DNA of 64,000 nt from Marmoricola sp. (lineage in GTDB: Bacteria; Actinomycetota; Actinomycetes; Propionibacteriales; Nocardioidaceae), in NCBI GenBank assembly GCA_025964795.1, contig JAOPYC010000189.1, forward strand, positions 1 through 64,000, in the 5' to 3' direction. Below are positions 16,239 to 25,184 of this stretch, in pieces. Both the position numbers and the translations under genes were made by a program. How positions within the stretch are numbered: the stretch's first letter is position 1; each line of letters starts with the position of its first letter. The notes beneath the pieces are model-generated. The model had not been told where the DNA came from. It worked only from the letters and a program-made list of their open reading frames with translations, and did not search any database.

Positions 16239-16900
16239 GCGCGCCGACCCCACCGAGCCGGCACTACGACTACGTCGCGGACGGTCCCGCGATCTACCTG
16301 GACTCGTTCGCGATGATCCGGCGGGAGGCGGACCTGGACACCGTCCCGTCGGAGGCCGAGAAGCTCGCCGTACGCATGATCCACGGCACCGGGCAGGTCG
16401 ACCTCGTCCCCGACCTGGTGATCCATCCCCGTCTGGTGGGTGCCGCCCGCGCCGCGCTGAGGGCCGGGGCGCCGATCATCACCGACGCCCGGATGGTGGC
16501 GATGGGCATCACGGCCGGCCGGCTGCCCAGCGACAACGAGGTGCACTGCTTCCTCACCGACGACCGCGTGCCGGGGCTGGCGAAGACCTGGCACACCACC
16601 CGGACCGCGGCAGCCGTCTCGCTTTGGGAGCCCCTGCTCGAGGGGGCCGTGGTGGCGATCGGCAACGCCCCGACGGCCCTGTTCCACCTGCTCGAGATGA
16701 TCATCGACGGCGCCCCCCGACCGGCCGCGATCGTCGGTTGCCCCGTCGGGTTCATCGGGGCTGCCGAGTCGAAGGCTGCCCTCGCCTCGTTCGCCGACGA
16801 CCACGGCATCGACATCCCCTTCGTCACCGTGCGCGGGCGGCGGGGCGGCTCCGCGATGACGTCGTCCGCCGTCAACGCCCTGGCCCAGGAGGACGAGTGA
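16235..16900 (+). CDS. cobH: Precorrin-8X methylmutase
   Basis: CobH moves the C-11 methyl group of precorrin-8X to C-12, giving hydrogenobyrinic acid. The protein is 221 residues, the usual length. The catalytic histidine is His50 in RMIHGTGQVDL, and the ligand-binding stretches TDARMVAMGI and GCPVGFIGAAESK are present. Start and stop overlap cobG (ATGA) and cobIJ (GTGA), so it is translated in a coupled series. The family assignment is secure. Confidence 0.96.
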   Translation: MSAPTPPSRHYDYVADGPAIYLDSFAMIRREADLDTVPSEAEKLAVRMIHGTGQVDLVPDLVIHPRLVGAARAALRAGAPIITDARMVAMGITAGRLPSDNEVHCFLTDDRVPGLAKTWHTTRTAAAVSLWEPLLEGAVVAIGNAPTALFHLLEMIIDGAPRPAAIVGCPVGFIGAAESKAALASFADDHGIDIPFVTVRGRRGGSAMTSSAVNALAQEDE

Positions 16901-18411
16901 GCAGCGGCCGCTTCTACGGCGTCGGGGTCGGCCCCGGCGACCCCGAGCTGGTCACCCTGAAGGCCGCCCGTCTCATCGGCAGCGCCGACGTGGTCGCCTA
17001 CCACGCCGGCGTCGGCAAGGACTCGAACGCCCGCCGGATCGCAGCCGACCTGATCCCGGCCGGCGCCGTCGAGGAGGTGCTCCGCTATCCCGTGACCACG
17101 GGCCCCACCGACCACCCGGGTGGGTACGCCGGGGCGATGCAGGAGTTCTACGAGGAGTCCGCCGAGCGGCTGGCCGTGCACCTCGCGGCGGGACGCACCG
17201 TCGTGCTGCTGGCCGAGGGGGACCCGCTCTTCTACGGGTCCTACATGTACATGCACGACCGGCTCGCGGGCCGCTTCGAGACCGAGGTGGTGCCCGGCGT
17301 ACCGGCGTTCGCCGCGGCCACCGCCACCGTCGCCTCGCCCCTGGTGCGGCAGACCGACGTGCTCACCGTCCTGCCCGGCACGCTGGCCGAGCCCGAGCTC
17401 GCACGCCGGCTGGCCGACACCGACGGCGCGATCATCATGAAGCTGGGCCGTCGTACGTTCCCGGCCGTCAGGTCGGCGCTCGCCCAGTCCGGGCGGCTCG
17501 AGCACGCGCTGTACGTCGAGCGGGCGTCGATGCCCGCCGAGCGCTGGCTGCCGGTCGCGGACGTCGATCCCGCCACCGTGCCCTACTTCTCGCTGATCGT
17601 GGTGCCGGGTGACTCGGTGCACGAGGAGCCGACCGGCCGGCGCCAGGTGGCCCCGGCTCCGGAGGCGTCGACGCCGGGGGCCGAGGTGCTGGTCGTCGGG
17701 CTGGGCCCGGGTCCCGACCACTGGATCACCCCGGAGGTGAGCGCGGCGCTGGCCGACGTCGAGCACGTCGTCGGGTACTCGTCGTACGTCAACCGGGTGC
17801 CGCAGCGGGCAGGCCTGCAGCGGCACGTCTCCGGCAACACGGTGGAGGTCGACCGCGCGCGGCTGGCCCTGGACCTCGCCCGGCGCGGGGAGCGGGTCGC
17901 CGTCGTCTCCGGTGGGGACGCGGGGGTCTTCGGGATGGCCTCGGCGGTCTTCGAGGCGGCCCAGGACCCGGCGTACGCCGACGTGGCGATCCGGGTGCTG
18001 CCGGGGCTCAGCGCCGTCCAGGCCGTCGCGGCCCGGGCCGGCGCGCCCATCGGGGCCGACTTCGCCGTCGTCAGCCTGTCCGACCGGCTGAAGCCGTGGG
18101 CCGTGGTGGAGCAGCGGCTGCGCGCCATCGCCGAGGCCGACCTGGTGCTGGCGGTCTACAACCCCGCGTCGCGCTCGCGCACCGAGCAGGTGGTCCGCGC
18201 ACAGAAGATCCTGCTCGAGCACCGCAGCGCCGAGACCGTCGTGGTCGTGGGTCGCGACATCGGCCGGGCGGAGGAGTCCCTCACCGTGACGACGCTGGCC
18301 GAGCTCGACGCGGGGTCCATCGACATGCTCTGCCTGCTGATCATCGGCGCCAGCAGCACCCGCGTGACAGCGGCGGGCAGGGTGTGGACCCCCCGCTACG
18401 TCAGCGAGTGA
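16897..18411 (+). CDS. cobIJ: CobI-CobJ fusion: precorrin-2 C20- and precorrin-3B C17-methyltransferase
   Basis: This 504-residue protein fuses two SAM-dependent methyltransferases of the tetrapyrrole methylase fold. Residues 1-245 are CobI (VGVGPGDPELVTLKA near the N-terminus and LAEGDPLFYGSYMYMH), which methylates C-20 of precorrin-2. Residues 265-504 are CobJ (VGLGPGPDHWITPE, VSGGDAGVFGMA, YNPASRSR), which methylates C-17 and contracts the ring. The fusion is known from mycobacteria and other actinobacteria. The GTG start overlaps the cobH stop as GTGA. The last 11 bases overlap a convergent regulator gene. Confidence 0.95.
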   Translation: MSSGRFYGVGVGPGDPELVTLKAARLIGSADVVAYHAGVGKDSNARRIAADLIPAGAVEEVLRYPVTTGPTDHPGGYAGAMQEFYEESAERLAVHLAAGRTVVLLAEGDPLFYGSYMYMHDRLAGRFETEVVPGVPAFAAATATVASPLVRQTDVLTVLPGTLAEPELARRLADTDGAIIMKLGRRTFPAVRSALAQSGRLEHALYVERASMPAERWLPVADVDPATVPYFSLIVVPGDSVHEEPTGRRQVAPAPEASTPGAEVLVVGLGPGPDHWITPEVSAALADVEHVVGYSSYVNRVPQRAGLQRHVSGNTVEVDRARLALDLARRGERVAVVSGGDAGVFGMASAVFEAAQDPAYADVAIRVLPGLSAVQAVAARAGAPIGADFAVVSLSDRLKPWAVVEQRLRAIAEADLVLAVYNPASRSRTEQVVRAQKILLEHRSAETVVVVGRDIGRAEESLTVTTLAELDAGSIDMLCLLIIGASSTRVTAAGRVWTPRYVSE

Positions 18412-18883
18412 CGCGGCCCGTCACGACGATCTCGTCCTCGGGCACGTCGTGGCCCGCGGCGCAGCGGACCTCGACGGCCACGGACTCGCCGCAGTCGCGG
18501 TGGGTGACGCGCAGCTCACCGCGCGGGTGCGGGTCGGTCCAGGCCGCGCCCCACTCGAGGAGTCCGATGACCACCGGCATCAGGGCGTGACCCGCGTCCG
18601 TCAGGGCGTACTCGTGCCGGGTGCGCTGGCCTGGCTCCTGGTAGGGCACCTTCTCCAGGACGCCGGCGGCCACGAGCTCCTTGAGCCACCGGGCCGCCAC
18701 CGCCTCGGTGACGCCGACCCGCCGCGCCAGGGAGTCGAACCTGGTGGCGCCGTAGAAGACCTCACGCAGGAGCAGGACCGCCGAACGGTTGCCCACGACC
18801 TGCATCGCGCGGTCGAGCGGGCAACGGTCCCCGAGTGGGGTGTCTCCTCGACGGGCGAGGCCTCCGGCGGTCTGGACGGGCAT
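18401..18883 (-). CDS. HxlR-family transcriptional regulator
   Basis: This 160-residue protein has a winged helix-turn-helix of the HxlR type (CPLDRAMQVVGNRSAVLLLREVFYGATRF near residues 21-49, with the conserved N-terminal cysteine Cys21), and a C-terminal tail with CGESVAVEVRCAAGH that could bind metal or sense redox state. It is divergent from a drug-efflux-type MFS gene and a palindrome lies between them, so it probably represses that transporter. It has no obvious link to B12 synthesis although it sits between cob blocks. Confidence 0.87.
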   Translation of the reverse strand: MPVQTAGGLARRGDTPLGDRCPLDRAMQVVGNRSAVLLLREVFYGATRFDSLARRVGVTEAVAARWLKELVAAGVLEKVPYQEPGQRTRHEYALTDAGHALMPVVIGLLEWGAAWTDPHPRGELRVTHRDCGESVAVEVRCAAGHDVPEDEIVVTGRVTR

Positions 18884-18900
18884 TCATCGATCATAGACGC

Positions 18901-18934
18901 TGACTTGCCTTATCTGAAGTCAGGGCCCTAGAGT
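18901..18934 (+). promoter_or_regulatory. HxlR operator and MFS promoter
   Basis: An inverted repeat TGACTT-N10-AAGTCA spans 18901-18922. It covers a -35 candidate TTGCCT (18905-18910); the -10 candidate TAGAGT (18929-18934) follows after 18 bases, seven bases before the MFS ATG. The arrangement fits repression of the efflux gene by the divergent HxlR regulator. Confidence 0.65.
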
Positions 18935-18941
18935 CCTGGCT

Positions 18942-20351
18942 ATGGATACCAAGAGTCAGCGTCGAGCGTCGGCCGTCACCGCGATCCTGGTCGGCTCCGC
19001 CTTCCTCACCGGTGTGGACCTGTTCATCGTCAACGTGGCGTTCGACGACATCGGGCGCGACTTCGCGACCCGTGGTGACGCCCCGTCGCTGTCGCAGCTG
19101 AGCTGGGTCCTGAACGCCTACGCCGTGCTGTTCGCGGCCCTGCTGGTGCCGATGGGCCGGCTCACCGACCGCTACGGCCGGAAGAACGGCTTCGTCGCCG
19201 GCATGGCCCTGTTCACCGTCGCCAGCGCCGCCTGCGCGCTGAGCACCGGCGTGTGGGAGCTGGTCGCCTTCCGCGGGCTGCAGGCCGTCGGCGCCGCGGC
19301 GATGACGCCCGCCAGCCTCGGGCTGCTGCTGGCCGCGCTGCCGCCCGAGCGCAAGGCCCCTGCTGCCCGCCTGTGGGCCACGACCGGCGCCCTGGCTGCG
19401 GCGTTCGGTCCCGCGGTGGGTGGCGGCCTGGTGCAGCTGTCGTGGCACTGGGCGTTCTGGATCAACGTGCCGGGCGGCGTGCTGCTCGTGGTGACTGCGT
19501 TGCGGTTCGTGCCCGACGTGCGCCACAACGTCGGGGCGCCACGGCCCGACCTCACCGGCGCGCTGGTGCTGGCGGCGGCGGTCGGCGCCCTGGTCCTCGG
19601 CCTGGTCGAGGGCCCCGACTGGGGGTGGGCGAGCACCGCGGTGCTCGCGTCGTTCGCGGTCGCCGTGGTCGGCCTCGGCGTCTTCGCGCGACAGACCACC
19701 CACCACGCCTCACCGGTGATCGACCCTGCCCTGCTCAGGGTGCGGGCCTTCTCCTGGGCCAACGTGGCCACGCTCGTGTTCAACACCGGCTTCGGGGTCA
19801 GCCTGCTCGGCGGCATCCTGTGGATGCAGCAGGTGTGGGACTACTCGGCGCTGCGCACCGGCTTCGCGATCGCCCTCGGGCCGCTGCTCGTGCCGATCAC
19901 CTCGATCGTGTCGCAGCGGCTGTTCTCGCGGAGCAGCGCCAGCCGGCTGGTGACGGCCGGCAGCCTGGTCAGTGCGCTGGGCGCGGGCGTGATGGCGGTG
20001 TCGGTGAGCACCAGCCCGTCGTACTGGACCACGTTCCTGCCCGGCTGGGCCCTGATGGGCGTCGCGGTCGGCCTGGTGATGCCCAACCTGATCGCCGCGG
20101 CGACGTCGACCCTGCCTCCCGAGCAGGCCTCCACCGGGGGCGGGGTGATCTCCATGTCGCGCCAGCTGGGGCTCGTGCTCGGAGTGAGCGTGCTGGTCAG
20201 CATCTTCGCCGGCTCCGCGGCGCCCGTCGACAAGATCACCTCGGCGTGGCTCGTCGTGGTCGGGGTCTCGCTGGTGGCGGCGGTGGCGGCGTTCGCCATG
20301 GAGACCACCCGGCGTACGACGGTGGTGGTGGAGCCCGCGGTCAGCGCTTGA
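18942..20351 (+). CDS. MFS transporter, DHA2 (EmrB/QacA) drug-efflux type
   Basis: This 469-residue membrane protein has about fourteen hydrophobic segments, the DHA2 group pattern. The first-helix motif TGVDLFIVNVAF matches the LD.TIVNVALP signature of this group, and GRLTDRYGRKNGF is the loop 2-3 motif. It probably exports a toxic organic compound by proton antiport. The ATG at 18942 follows a TAGAGT -10 box by seven bases and appears leaderless. Its end overlaps the convergent cobM gene by 11 bases. It is controlled with the divergent HxlR gene. Confidence 0.88.
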   Translation: MDTKSQRRASAVTAILVGSAFLTGVDLFIVNVAFDDIGRDFATRGDAPSLSQLSWVLNAYAVLFAALLVPMGRLTDRYGRKNGFVAGMALFTVASAACALSTGVWELVAFRGLQAVGAAAMTPASLGLLLAALPPERKAPAARLWATTGALAAAFGPAVGGGLVQLSWHWAFWINVPGGVLLVVTALRFVPDVRHNVGAPRPDLTGALVLAAAVGALVLGLVEGPDWGWASTAVLASFAVAVVGLGVFARQTTHHASPVIDPALLRVRAFSWANVATLVFNTGFGVSLLGGILWMQQVWDYSALRTGFAIALGPLLVPITSIVSQRLFSRSSASRLVTAGSLVSALGAGVMAVSVSTSPSYWTTFLPGWALMGVAVGLVMPNLIAAATSTLPPEQASTGGGVISMSRQLGLVLGVSVLVSIFAGSAAPVDKITSAWLVVVGVSLVAAVAAFAMETTRRTTVVVEPAVSA

Positions 20352-21093
20352 CCGAGCGATCCCGGTCGGGGTCGTAGAGAAACGACTCGCCACCCCCGCG
20401 CGGGTCCAGGGCTCGGCCCACCAGGATGACGGCGGCCTGGCGGAGGCCCTCGTCCTCGACCTGGTCGGCGATGTCGGCCACGGTGCCGAGGAGCACGATC
20501 TCGCCAGGCTGGCTGGCGCGGTGGACGACGATCACCGGGCAGTCGGGTCCGTAGTCGGCCGCCAGCTCAGCCATCACCTCGCGGATCCGGGTGATCGCCA
20601 GGTGCACCACCAGGGTGGCGCGGGTGGCCGCGTAGTGCCGGAGGGCCTCGGTCCCGGGCTTCGCGGTCGAGCGCGCCTGCGCCCGGGTGAGGACGACGGA
20701 CTGGGCCACCAGCGGGACGGTCAGCTCGCGGCCGACCCGCGCGGCCGCCGCGGCGTACGCCGGGACACCGGGCGTGACGTCCCACCGGACCCCGGCCTCG
20801 TCGAGCCGGCGGGTCTGCTCGGACAGCGCCGAGTAGACCGACGGGTCTCCCGAGACGAGCCGGACGGCCTCGAGCCCGTCCCGGTCGGCGTCGAGGAGGT
20901 GGGCCATGATCTGGTCGAGATCGAGGTCCTGGGTGTCGACCATCTCGGCGTCCGGGGAGCAGTGCACCAGGAAGCCCTCGTCGAGGTAGGTCCCCGGGTA
21001 GAGCACCACGTCCGCCTCGGCCAGCAGGTCGGCCGCGCGCAGGGTCAGCAGGTCGGCGGCCCCCGGGCCGGCTCCGACGAAGTGGACCGTCAT
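20341..21093 (-). CDS. cobM: Precorrin-4 C11-methyltransferase
   Basis: CobM methylates precorrin-4 at C-11 using SAM to give precorrin-5. The protein is 250 residues and has the tetrapyrrole methylase motifs VGAGPGAADLLTLRA at the N-terminus, LVSGDPSVYSALSEQ and TPGVPAYAAAAA. The ATG at 21093 overlaps the cobL stop (ATGA). A longer upstream frame that runs antisense-like through cobL is not part of the gene. The cobL-cobM pair is transcribed from its own leaderless promoter and has no riboswitch in front, unlike the other cob blocks. Confidence 0.95.
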   Translation of the reverse strand: MTVHFVGAGPGAADLLTLRAADLLAEADVVLYPGTYLDEGFLVHCSPDAEMVDTQDLDLDQIMAHLLDADRDGLEAVRLVSGDPSVYSALSEQTRRLDEAGVRWDVTPGVPAYAAAAARVGRELTVPLVAQSVVLTRAQARSTAKPGTEALRHYAATRATLVVHLAITRIREVMAELAADYGPDCPVIVVHRASQPGEIVLLGTVADIADQVEDEGLRQAAVILVGRALDPRGGGESFLYDPDRDRSVKR

Positions 21094-22298
21094 CGGCTGA
21101 CCGCCCACTGGGTGACGGCGCGGGCGGGGGTCCAGCCGGTGAACGACCCGATCGGCGCGGCGTGCTCGACGGAGATGCGGGTGAGCTCGCCCCCGTGCTG
21201 GGCGTACGACGCGGCCAGCAGCGACTCGGTCTCCAGCGTCACGCCGTGGACGACGAGCCGGCCGCCGGGCCGCAGTGCGTCGAGGCAGGCCTCCACCAGG
21301 CCGGGGACCGTGGCGCCGCCACCGACGAAGATCGCGTCCGGCGAGGGCAGGTCCTTCAGCGCCTCGGGCGCACGACCCAGCACCAATCGCAGGGTGGGTA
21401 CGCCGAGCCGGCCGGCGTTCTCGGCGATCCGGGCGGCCCGCGCCTCGTCGTGCTCCACGGCGATCGCGGAACAGGTCGGATGAGCGCGCATCCACTCGAT
21501 GCCGACCGATCCCGCGCCCGCGCCGACGTCCCACAGCAGCTCCCCCGGCTGCGCGGCGAGCCGAGCCAGCGCCGAGGCACGCAGGTCACGCTTGGTCAGC
21601 TGCCCGTCGTGCGCGAACGCCTCGTCGGGCAGGCCGCCGGTGCGCGGCCCCACGACGGGGCCGGCGAGGGTCAGGGCGATCACGTTGAGCGCGGGGCTGC
21701 CGTGCGACCAGGTGTCCGCGACGCCCTCGGTCCGGGACTCGTCGGGAGCACCGAGGTCACCGAGCACGACCAGGCGGCTGGCGCCGTACCCCGCCTCGCG
21801 GAGCAGGCCGGCCACCTCCGCCGGGGTGTCGGCACCCGAGGACAGCACCAGCACACGGTGGCCCGGGGAGAGGGTGCGCAGCACCGCACGGGGGTCCCGG
21901 CCGACCAGGCTGACCAGCTCGGCCACCTCGGCCGGCCAGCCCATCCGCGCCCGCGCCAGGGCGACCGAGGAGAGCGCAGGCTCCACGCGCACCGCGTGCT
22001 CGCCGACCAGCGCGATCAGCGTGGTGGCGATGCCCGAGACGAGCGGGTCGCCGGAGGCCAGCACGACGATCGCGCTGTCCTCGTGGCGGGCCAGCAGGTC
22101 CGGCAGGCCGGCGCGCAGCGGGAAGGGCCACGACTCCCGGGCCTGGTCCGGCCGGTCGGGCAGCATCGCCAGGTGGCGGACCCCACCGATCACCACGGGG
22201 GCCGCGAGCACCGCGCCCCGGCTCGACTCGGTGAGGTCCGACCAGCCGCCGGCGCCGATGCCGACGACCGTGATCCGTGGTCGGCCGTGGGAGGTCAT
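21090..22298 (-). CDS. cobL: Precorrin-6Y C5,15-methyltransferase (decarboxylating)
   Basis: CobL methylates C-5 and C-15 and decarboxylates the C-12 acetate side chain to make precorrin-8X. The 402-residue protein has the two usual domains: a CbiE-like methylase (residues 1-200, VGIGAGGWSDLT, LASGDPLVSGIA) and a CbiT-like Rossmann methyltransferase (210-402, LLWDVGAGAGSVGIEWMR, FVGGGATVPGLV). I chose the ATG at 22298; a TAGCGT -10 box lies eight bases before it, and there is no ribosome binding site. It is divergent from the chlID riboswitch. Confidence 0.95.
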   Translation of the reverse strand: MTSHGRPRITVVGIGAGGWSDLTESSRGAVLAAPVVIGGVRHLAMLPDRPDQARESWPFPLRAGLPDLLARHEDSAIVVLASGDPLVSGIATTLIALVGEHAVRVEPALSSVALARARMGWPAEVAELVSLVGRDPRAVLRTLSPGHRVLVLSSGADTPAEVAGLLREAGYGASRLVVLGDLGAPDESRTEGVADTWSHGSPALNVIALTLAGPVVGPRTGGLPDEAFAHDGQLTKRDLRASALARLAAQPGELLWDVGAGAGSVGIEWMRAHPTCSAIAVEHDEARAARIAENAGRLGVPTLRLVLGRAPEALKDLPSPDAIFVGGGATVPGLVEACLDALRPGGRLVVHGVTLETESLLAASYAQHGGELTRISVEHAAPIGSFTGWTPARAVTQWAVSR

Positions 22299-22306
22299 GG
22301 TCGGCA

Positions 22307-22312
22307 ACGCTA
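22307..22312 (-). promoter_or_regulatory. -10 box of the cobL-cobM operon
   Basis: TAGCGT on the minus strand lies eight bases before the cobL ATG, without a Shine-Dalgarno sequence. It suggests a leaderless transcript and no riboswitch control for this pair. Confidence 0.45.
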
Positions 22313-22342
22313 TCGTGAGCCCCGACAGGCACGAGGTGCCCC

Positions 22343-22470
22343 GAGGTCCGGCCGGGAGGCGGGGCTGACGGGAGAATCTGGGAAGCCGGTGAAAGTCCGG
22401 CACAGGCCCGCTGCGGTGACCTGGACGACGTCGCGAGACGTCGATCCGGGAAGTCCGAAGACCGGCCTCG
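22343..22470 (+). promoter_or_regulatory. Cobalamin riboswitch before chlID
   Basis: The core GGGAAGCCGGTGAAAGTCCG begins at 22380, followed by GCACAGGCCCGCTGCGGTGA. The B12 box AGTCCGAAGACCGGCC is at 22452-22467. GGCCGG (22350-22355) can pair with CCGGCC (22462-22467) to form P1. It lies 37 bases before the chlID start and should shut off the chlID-cobO-cobBC-cobT-cobS-cobD operon when adenosylcobalamin is plentiful. Confidence 0.95.
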
Positions 22471-22506
22471 CGCCTACGTATTCGCTGGCGACGAGCGGGA
22501 GCCTCC

Positions 22507-24570
22507 ATGCCACAGCAGTTTCCTTTCAGTGCGGTCGTCGGGTCCGAGGACATGGCGCTGGCCCTGGTGCTCACCACGATCTCGCCCGAGGTCGGCGGGG
22601 TGCTCGTGCGCGGCGAGAAGGGTACGGCGAAGTCGACCATCGTCCGCGCCCTGGCCGCCGTGCTGCCCCCCATCGAGGTCGTCTCCGGAGACCGGTTCTC
22701 CACCGACCCGCGTGACCGCGAGCCGCTGTCGCCCGACGGGCCGTTCGCCGTGGACGCGCCGACCGAGCCCCGCGCCGTACGCCTGGTCGAGCTCCCGGTC
22801 GGGGCCACCGAGGACCGCGTGCTCGGGTCGCTGCACCTCGAGCGGGCCCTGTCCGAGGGGCGCGCGGAGTACGAGCCCGGGCTGCTGGCGCGCGCCCACC
22901 GCGGCATCCTCTACGTCGACGAGGTCAACCTGCTGCACGACCACCTCGTCGACCTGCTGCTCGACGCCGCGGCGATGGGGCGCTCGACCGTGGAGCGCGA
23001 CGGAGTCTCGGTCGAGCACGCCGCGCGCTTCGTGCTCGTGGGGACGATGAACCCCGAGGAGGGCGAGCTCCGACCCCAGCTGCTGGACCGGTTCGGCCTG
23101 ACCGTCGAGGTCGCAGCGCCTCGTGACCCGGCGCTGCGGGTCGAGGTGGTCCGCCGCCGGATGGCCTACGACGCGGACCCCGACGGATTCGCGGGACGCT
23201 GGGCCGACGACGAACGGGCGCTGACCGACCGGATCCTGGCGGCGCAGAAGCTGGTGGCCGACGTACACCTCTCCGACGCGGCCCTGCTCAAGATCGCCGA
23301 GGTCTGCGCGGCCTTCGAGGTGGACGGCATGCGCGCCGACATCGTCACCGCGCGCACGGCGGTCGCCCACGCGGCCTGGCACGAGCGCTCGACGGTGACC
23401 CGCGACGACATCCGCGCCGCCGCCCGGCTGGCGCTCCCCCACCGCCGTCGCCGCAACCCCTTCGACGCCCCCGGCCTCGACGAGGACCTGCTCGACCAGG
23501 TGCTGGGCGACGACGAGCCCGATCCTGACCCCCGGGAGCCCGAAGGCTCGGACGACCCGGGGCTGCCGTCGGACGACCAGCCCCCCGCATCCGGCGACGA
23601 CCCCGGGACGTCAGACGAAGCGGCTGCTACTGACACCGAGACGCATGACGTCCCGGGGGAGGAGCCACGGACGTCAGACGATGCGGCTCCCCCGGCGACC
23701 GGACCGGGTGACGCTGCTCCGAGGAACGCCGCTTCGGAGGACTCCGCGGAGAGCCAGGTAGCGGCCGGGGATCCCTACAAAACCAAGCTGTTCCGGGTGC
23801 GCGGGACCGGCCAGGGCGAGGCGGGCAAGCGCAGTCGCGCGGTGACCGAGTCGGGCCGCCGGATCGGCGCCCGGCGGGCCGGCGGGGAGGGCGGCGCGAT
23901 CCACCTGACCGAGACCGTGCGGGCGGCCGCACCGCACCAGCTCGCCCGGGGCCGTACGACGGGCACGCTGCGGTTCCGCCCCGAGGACCTCCGCGTGGCC
24001 ACCCGCGAGGGCCAGGAGTCGAACCTGATCCTGTTCTGCGTGGACGCGTCCGGGTCGATGGCCGCACGCAAGCGGATGGAGCAGGTGAAGGGCGCGATCC
24101 TCTCGCTGCTGCTCGACGCCTACCGCCGCCGCGACAAGGTCGGGCTGGTGACCTTCCGCGGCGACCGGGCCGAGCTCGTGCTCCCCCCGACGCACTCGGT
24201 CGACATCGCCGCCACCCGTCTCCAGGAGCTCCCCGCCGGCGGCCGGACGCCGCTGGCCGAGGGCCTCCTGGAGGCCGCCCGCGTGCTCGACCTCGAACGG
24301 GTCCGCGATCCGCGTCGACGACCGCTGCTCGTGGTCGTCACCGACGGCCGCGCGACCGCGGGACAGGACGCTGTCGCGCGCTCGCGTCGCGCCGCGCACC
24401 ACCTGGCCGGCCAGGGCATCGCCGCGCTGGTCGTCGACTGCGAGACCGGCTCCTTCCGGTTGGGCCTGGCCGGCGAGCTCGCCGGGCACCTGCTCGCCGA
24501 GCACGTGCCGATGGGCGAGGTGAGCGCCGCCGGGCTGACCAGCGTGGCGCGCGACGGGCGGGTGGCCTGA
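22507..24570 (+). CDS. ChlI-ChlD fusion, ATPase/VWA subunit of cobaltochelatase
   Basis: This 687-residue protein combines the AAA+ subunit and the von Willebrand A subunit of a magnesium/cobalt chelatase. The Walker A motif GEKGTAKST is at 36-44 and Walker B is ILYVDEVNLL near 136-145. An acidic, proline-rich linker (about 330-425) leads to the VWA domain with the MIDAS motif DASGSM near residue 515. In actinobacteria without CobS and CobT of the proteobacterial type, such a protein is thought to drive cobalt insertion by CobN, which is encoded at 35.8-39.4 kb. The ATG has CGGGAG upstream and follows a cobalamin riboswitch. Confidence 0.9.
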   Translation: MPQQFPFSAVVGSEDMALALVLTTISPEVGGVLVRGEKGTAKSTIVRALAAVLPPIEVVSGDRFSTDPRDREPLSPDGPFAVDAPTEPRAVRLVELPVGATEDRVLGSLHLERALSEGRAEYEPGLLARAHRGILYVDEVNLLHDHLVDLLLDAAAMGRSTVERDGVSVEHAARFVLVGTMNPEEGELRPQLLDRFGLTVEVAAPRDPALRVEVVRRRMAYDADPDGFAGRWADDERALTDRILAAQKLVADVHLSDAALLKIAEVCAAFEVDGMRADIVTARTAVAHAAWHERSTVTRDDIRAAARLALPHRRRRNPFDAPGLDEDLLDQVLGDDEPDPDPREPEGSDDPGLPSDDQPPASGDDPGTSDEAAATDTETHDVPGEEPRTSDDAAPPATGPGDAAPRNAASEDSAESQVAAGDPYKTKLFRVRGTGQGEAGKRSRAVTESGRRIGARRAGGEGGAIHLTETVRAAAPHQLARGRTTGTLRFRPEDLRVATREGQESNLILFCVDASGSMAARKRMEQVKGAILSLLLDAYRRRDKVGLVTFRGDRAELVLPPTHSVDIAATRLQELPAGGRTPLAEGLLEAARVLDLERVRDPRRRPLLVVVTDGRATAGQDAVARSRRAAHHLAGQGIAALVVDCETGSFRLGLAGELAGHLLAEHVPMGEVSAAGLTSVARDGRVA

Positions 24571-25184
24571 TGCCCAAGGGACAGCCGGTCGCCGTACCCG
24601 ATGACGGGCTGACCACCCGCGAGCGCCGCAACCAGCCGCTGCTGATGGTGCACACCGGCGACGGCAAGGGGAAGTCCACCGCGGCCTTCGGCCTCGCCAT
24701 CCGCGCGTGGAACCAGGGCTGGAACGTCGGTGTCTTCCAGTTCGTGAAGTCCGCCAAGTGGCGGATCGGCGAGCAGACCGTGCTCGAACGGCTCGGTGCG
24801 CTGCACGAGGAGACCGGCGAGGGCGGCCCGGTCGAGTGGCACAAGATGGGAGCCGGCTGGTCCTGGTCGCGCAAGGAGGGCGACGAGGCCGACCACGCCA
24901 CCGAGGCCGCCGAGGGCTGGGCCGAGATCAAGCGCCGGCTGGCTGAGGAGACCCACGACCTGCTGGTGCTCGACGAGTTCACCTACCCGATGGAGTGGGG
25001 CTGGGTCGACGTCGACGACGTCGTGGAGACCCTGGCGAACCGGCCCGGGCGGCAGTACGTCGTCGTCACCGGCCGGCGTGCCAACCCCAGGCTGATCGAG
25101 GTCGCCGACCTGGTCACCGAGATGACCAAGGTCAAGCACCAGATGGACCGCGGTCAGAAGGGTCAGCGGGGCATCGAATGGTGA
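24570..25184 (+). CDS. cobO: Corrinoid adenosyltransferase
   Basis: CobO (CobA/BtuR type) transfers the adenosyl group of ATP to the cobalt of a cob(I)yrinic acid derivative. The 204-residue protein has the ATP-binding P-loop HTGDGKGKSTAAFG (residues 28-41), WNQGWNVGVFQFVK, the conserved LLVLDEFTYPMEWGWV and the C-terminal RGQKGQRGIEW tail typical of the family. The ATG shares a base with the chlID stop (TGATG), so the two are translationally coupled. Confidence 0.96.
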   Translation: MPKGQPVAVPDDGLTTRERRNQPLLMVHTGDGKGKSTAAFGLAIRAWNQGWNVGVFQFVKSAKWRIGEQTVLERLGALHEETGEGGPVEWHKMGAGWSWSRKEGDEADHATEAAEGWAEIKRRLAEETHDLLVLDEFTYPMEWGWVDVDDVVETLANRPGRQYVVVTGRRANPRLIEVADLVTEMTKVKHQMDRGQKGQRGIEW

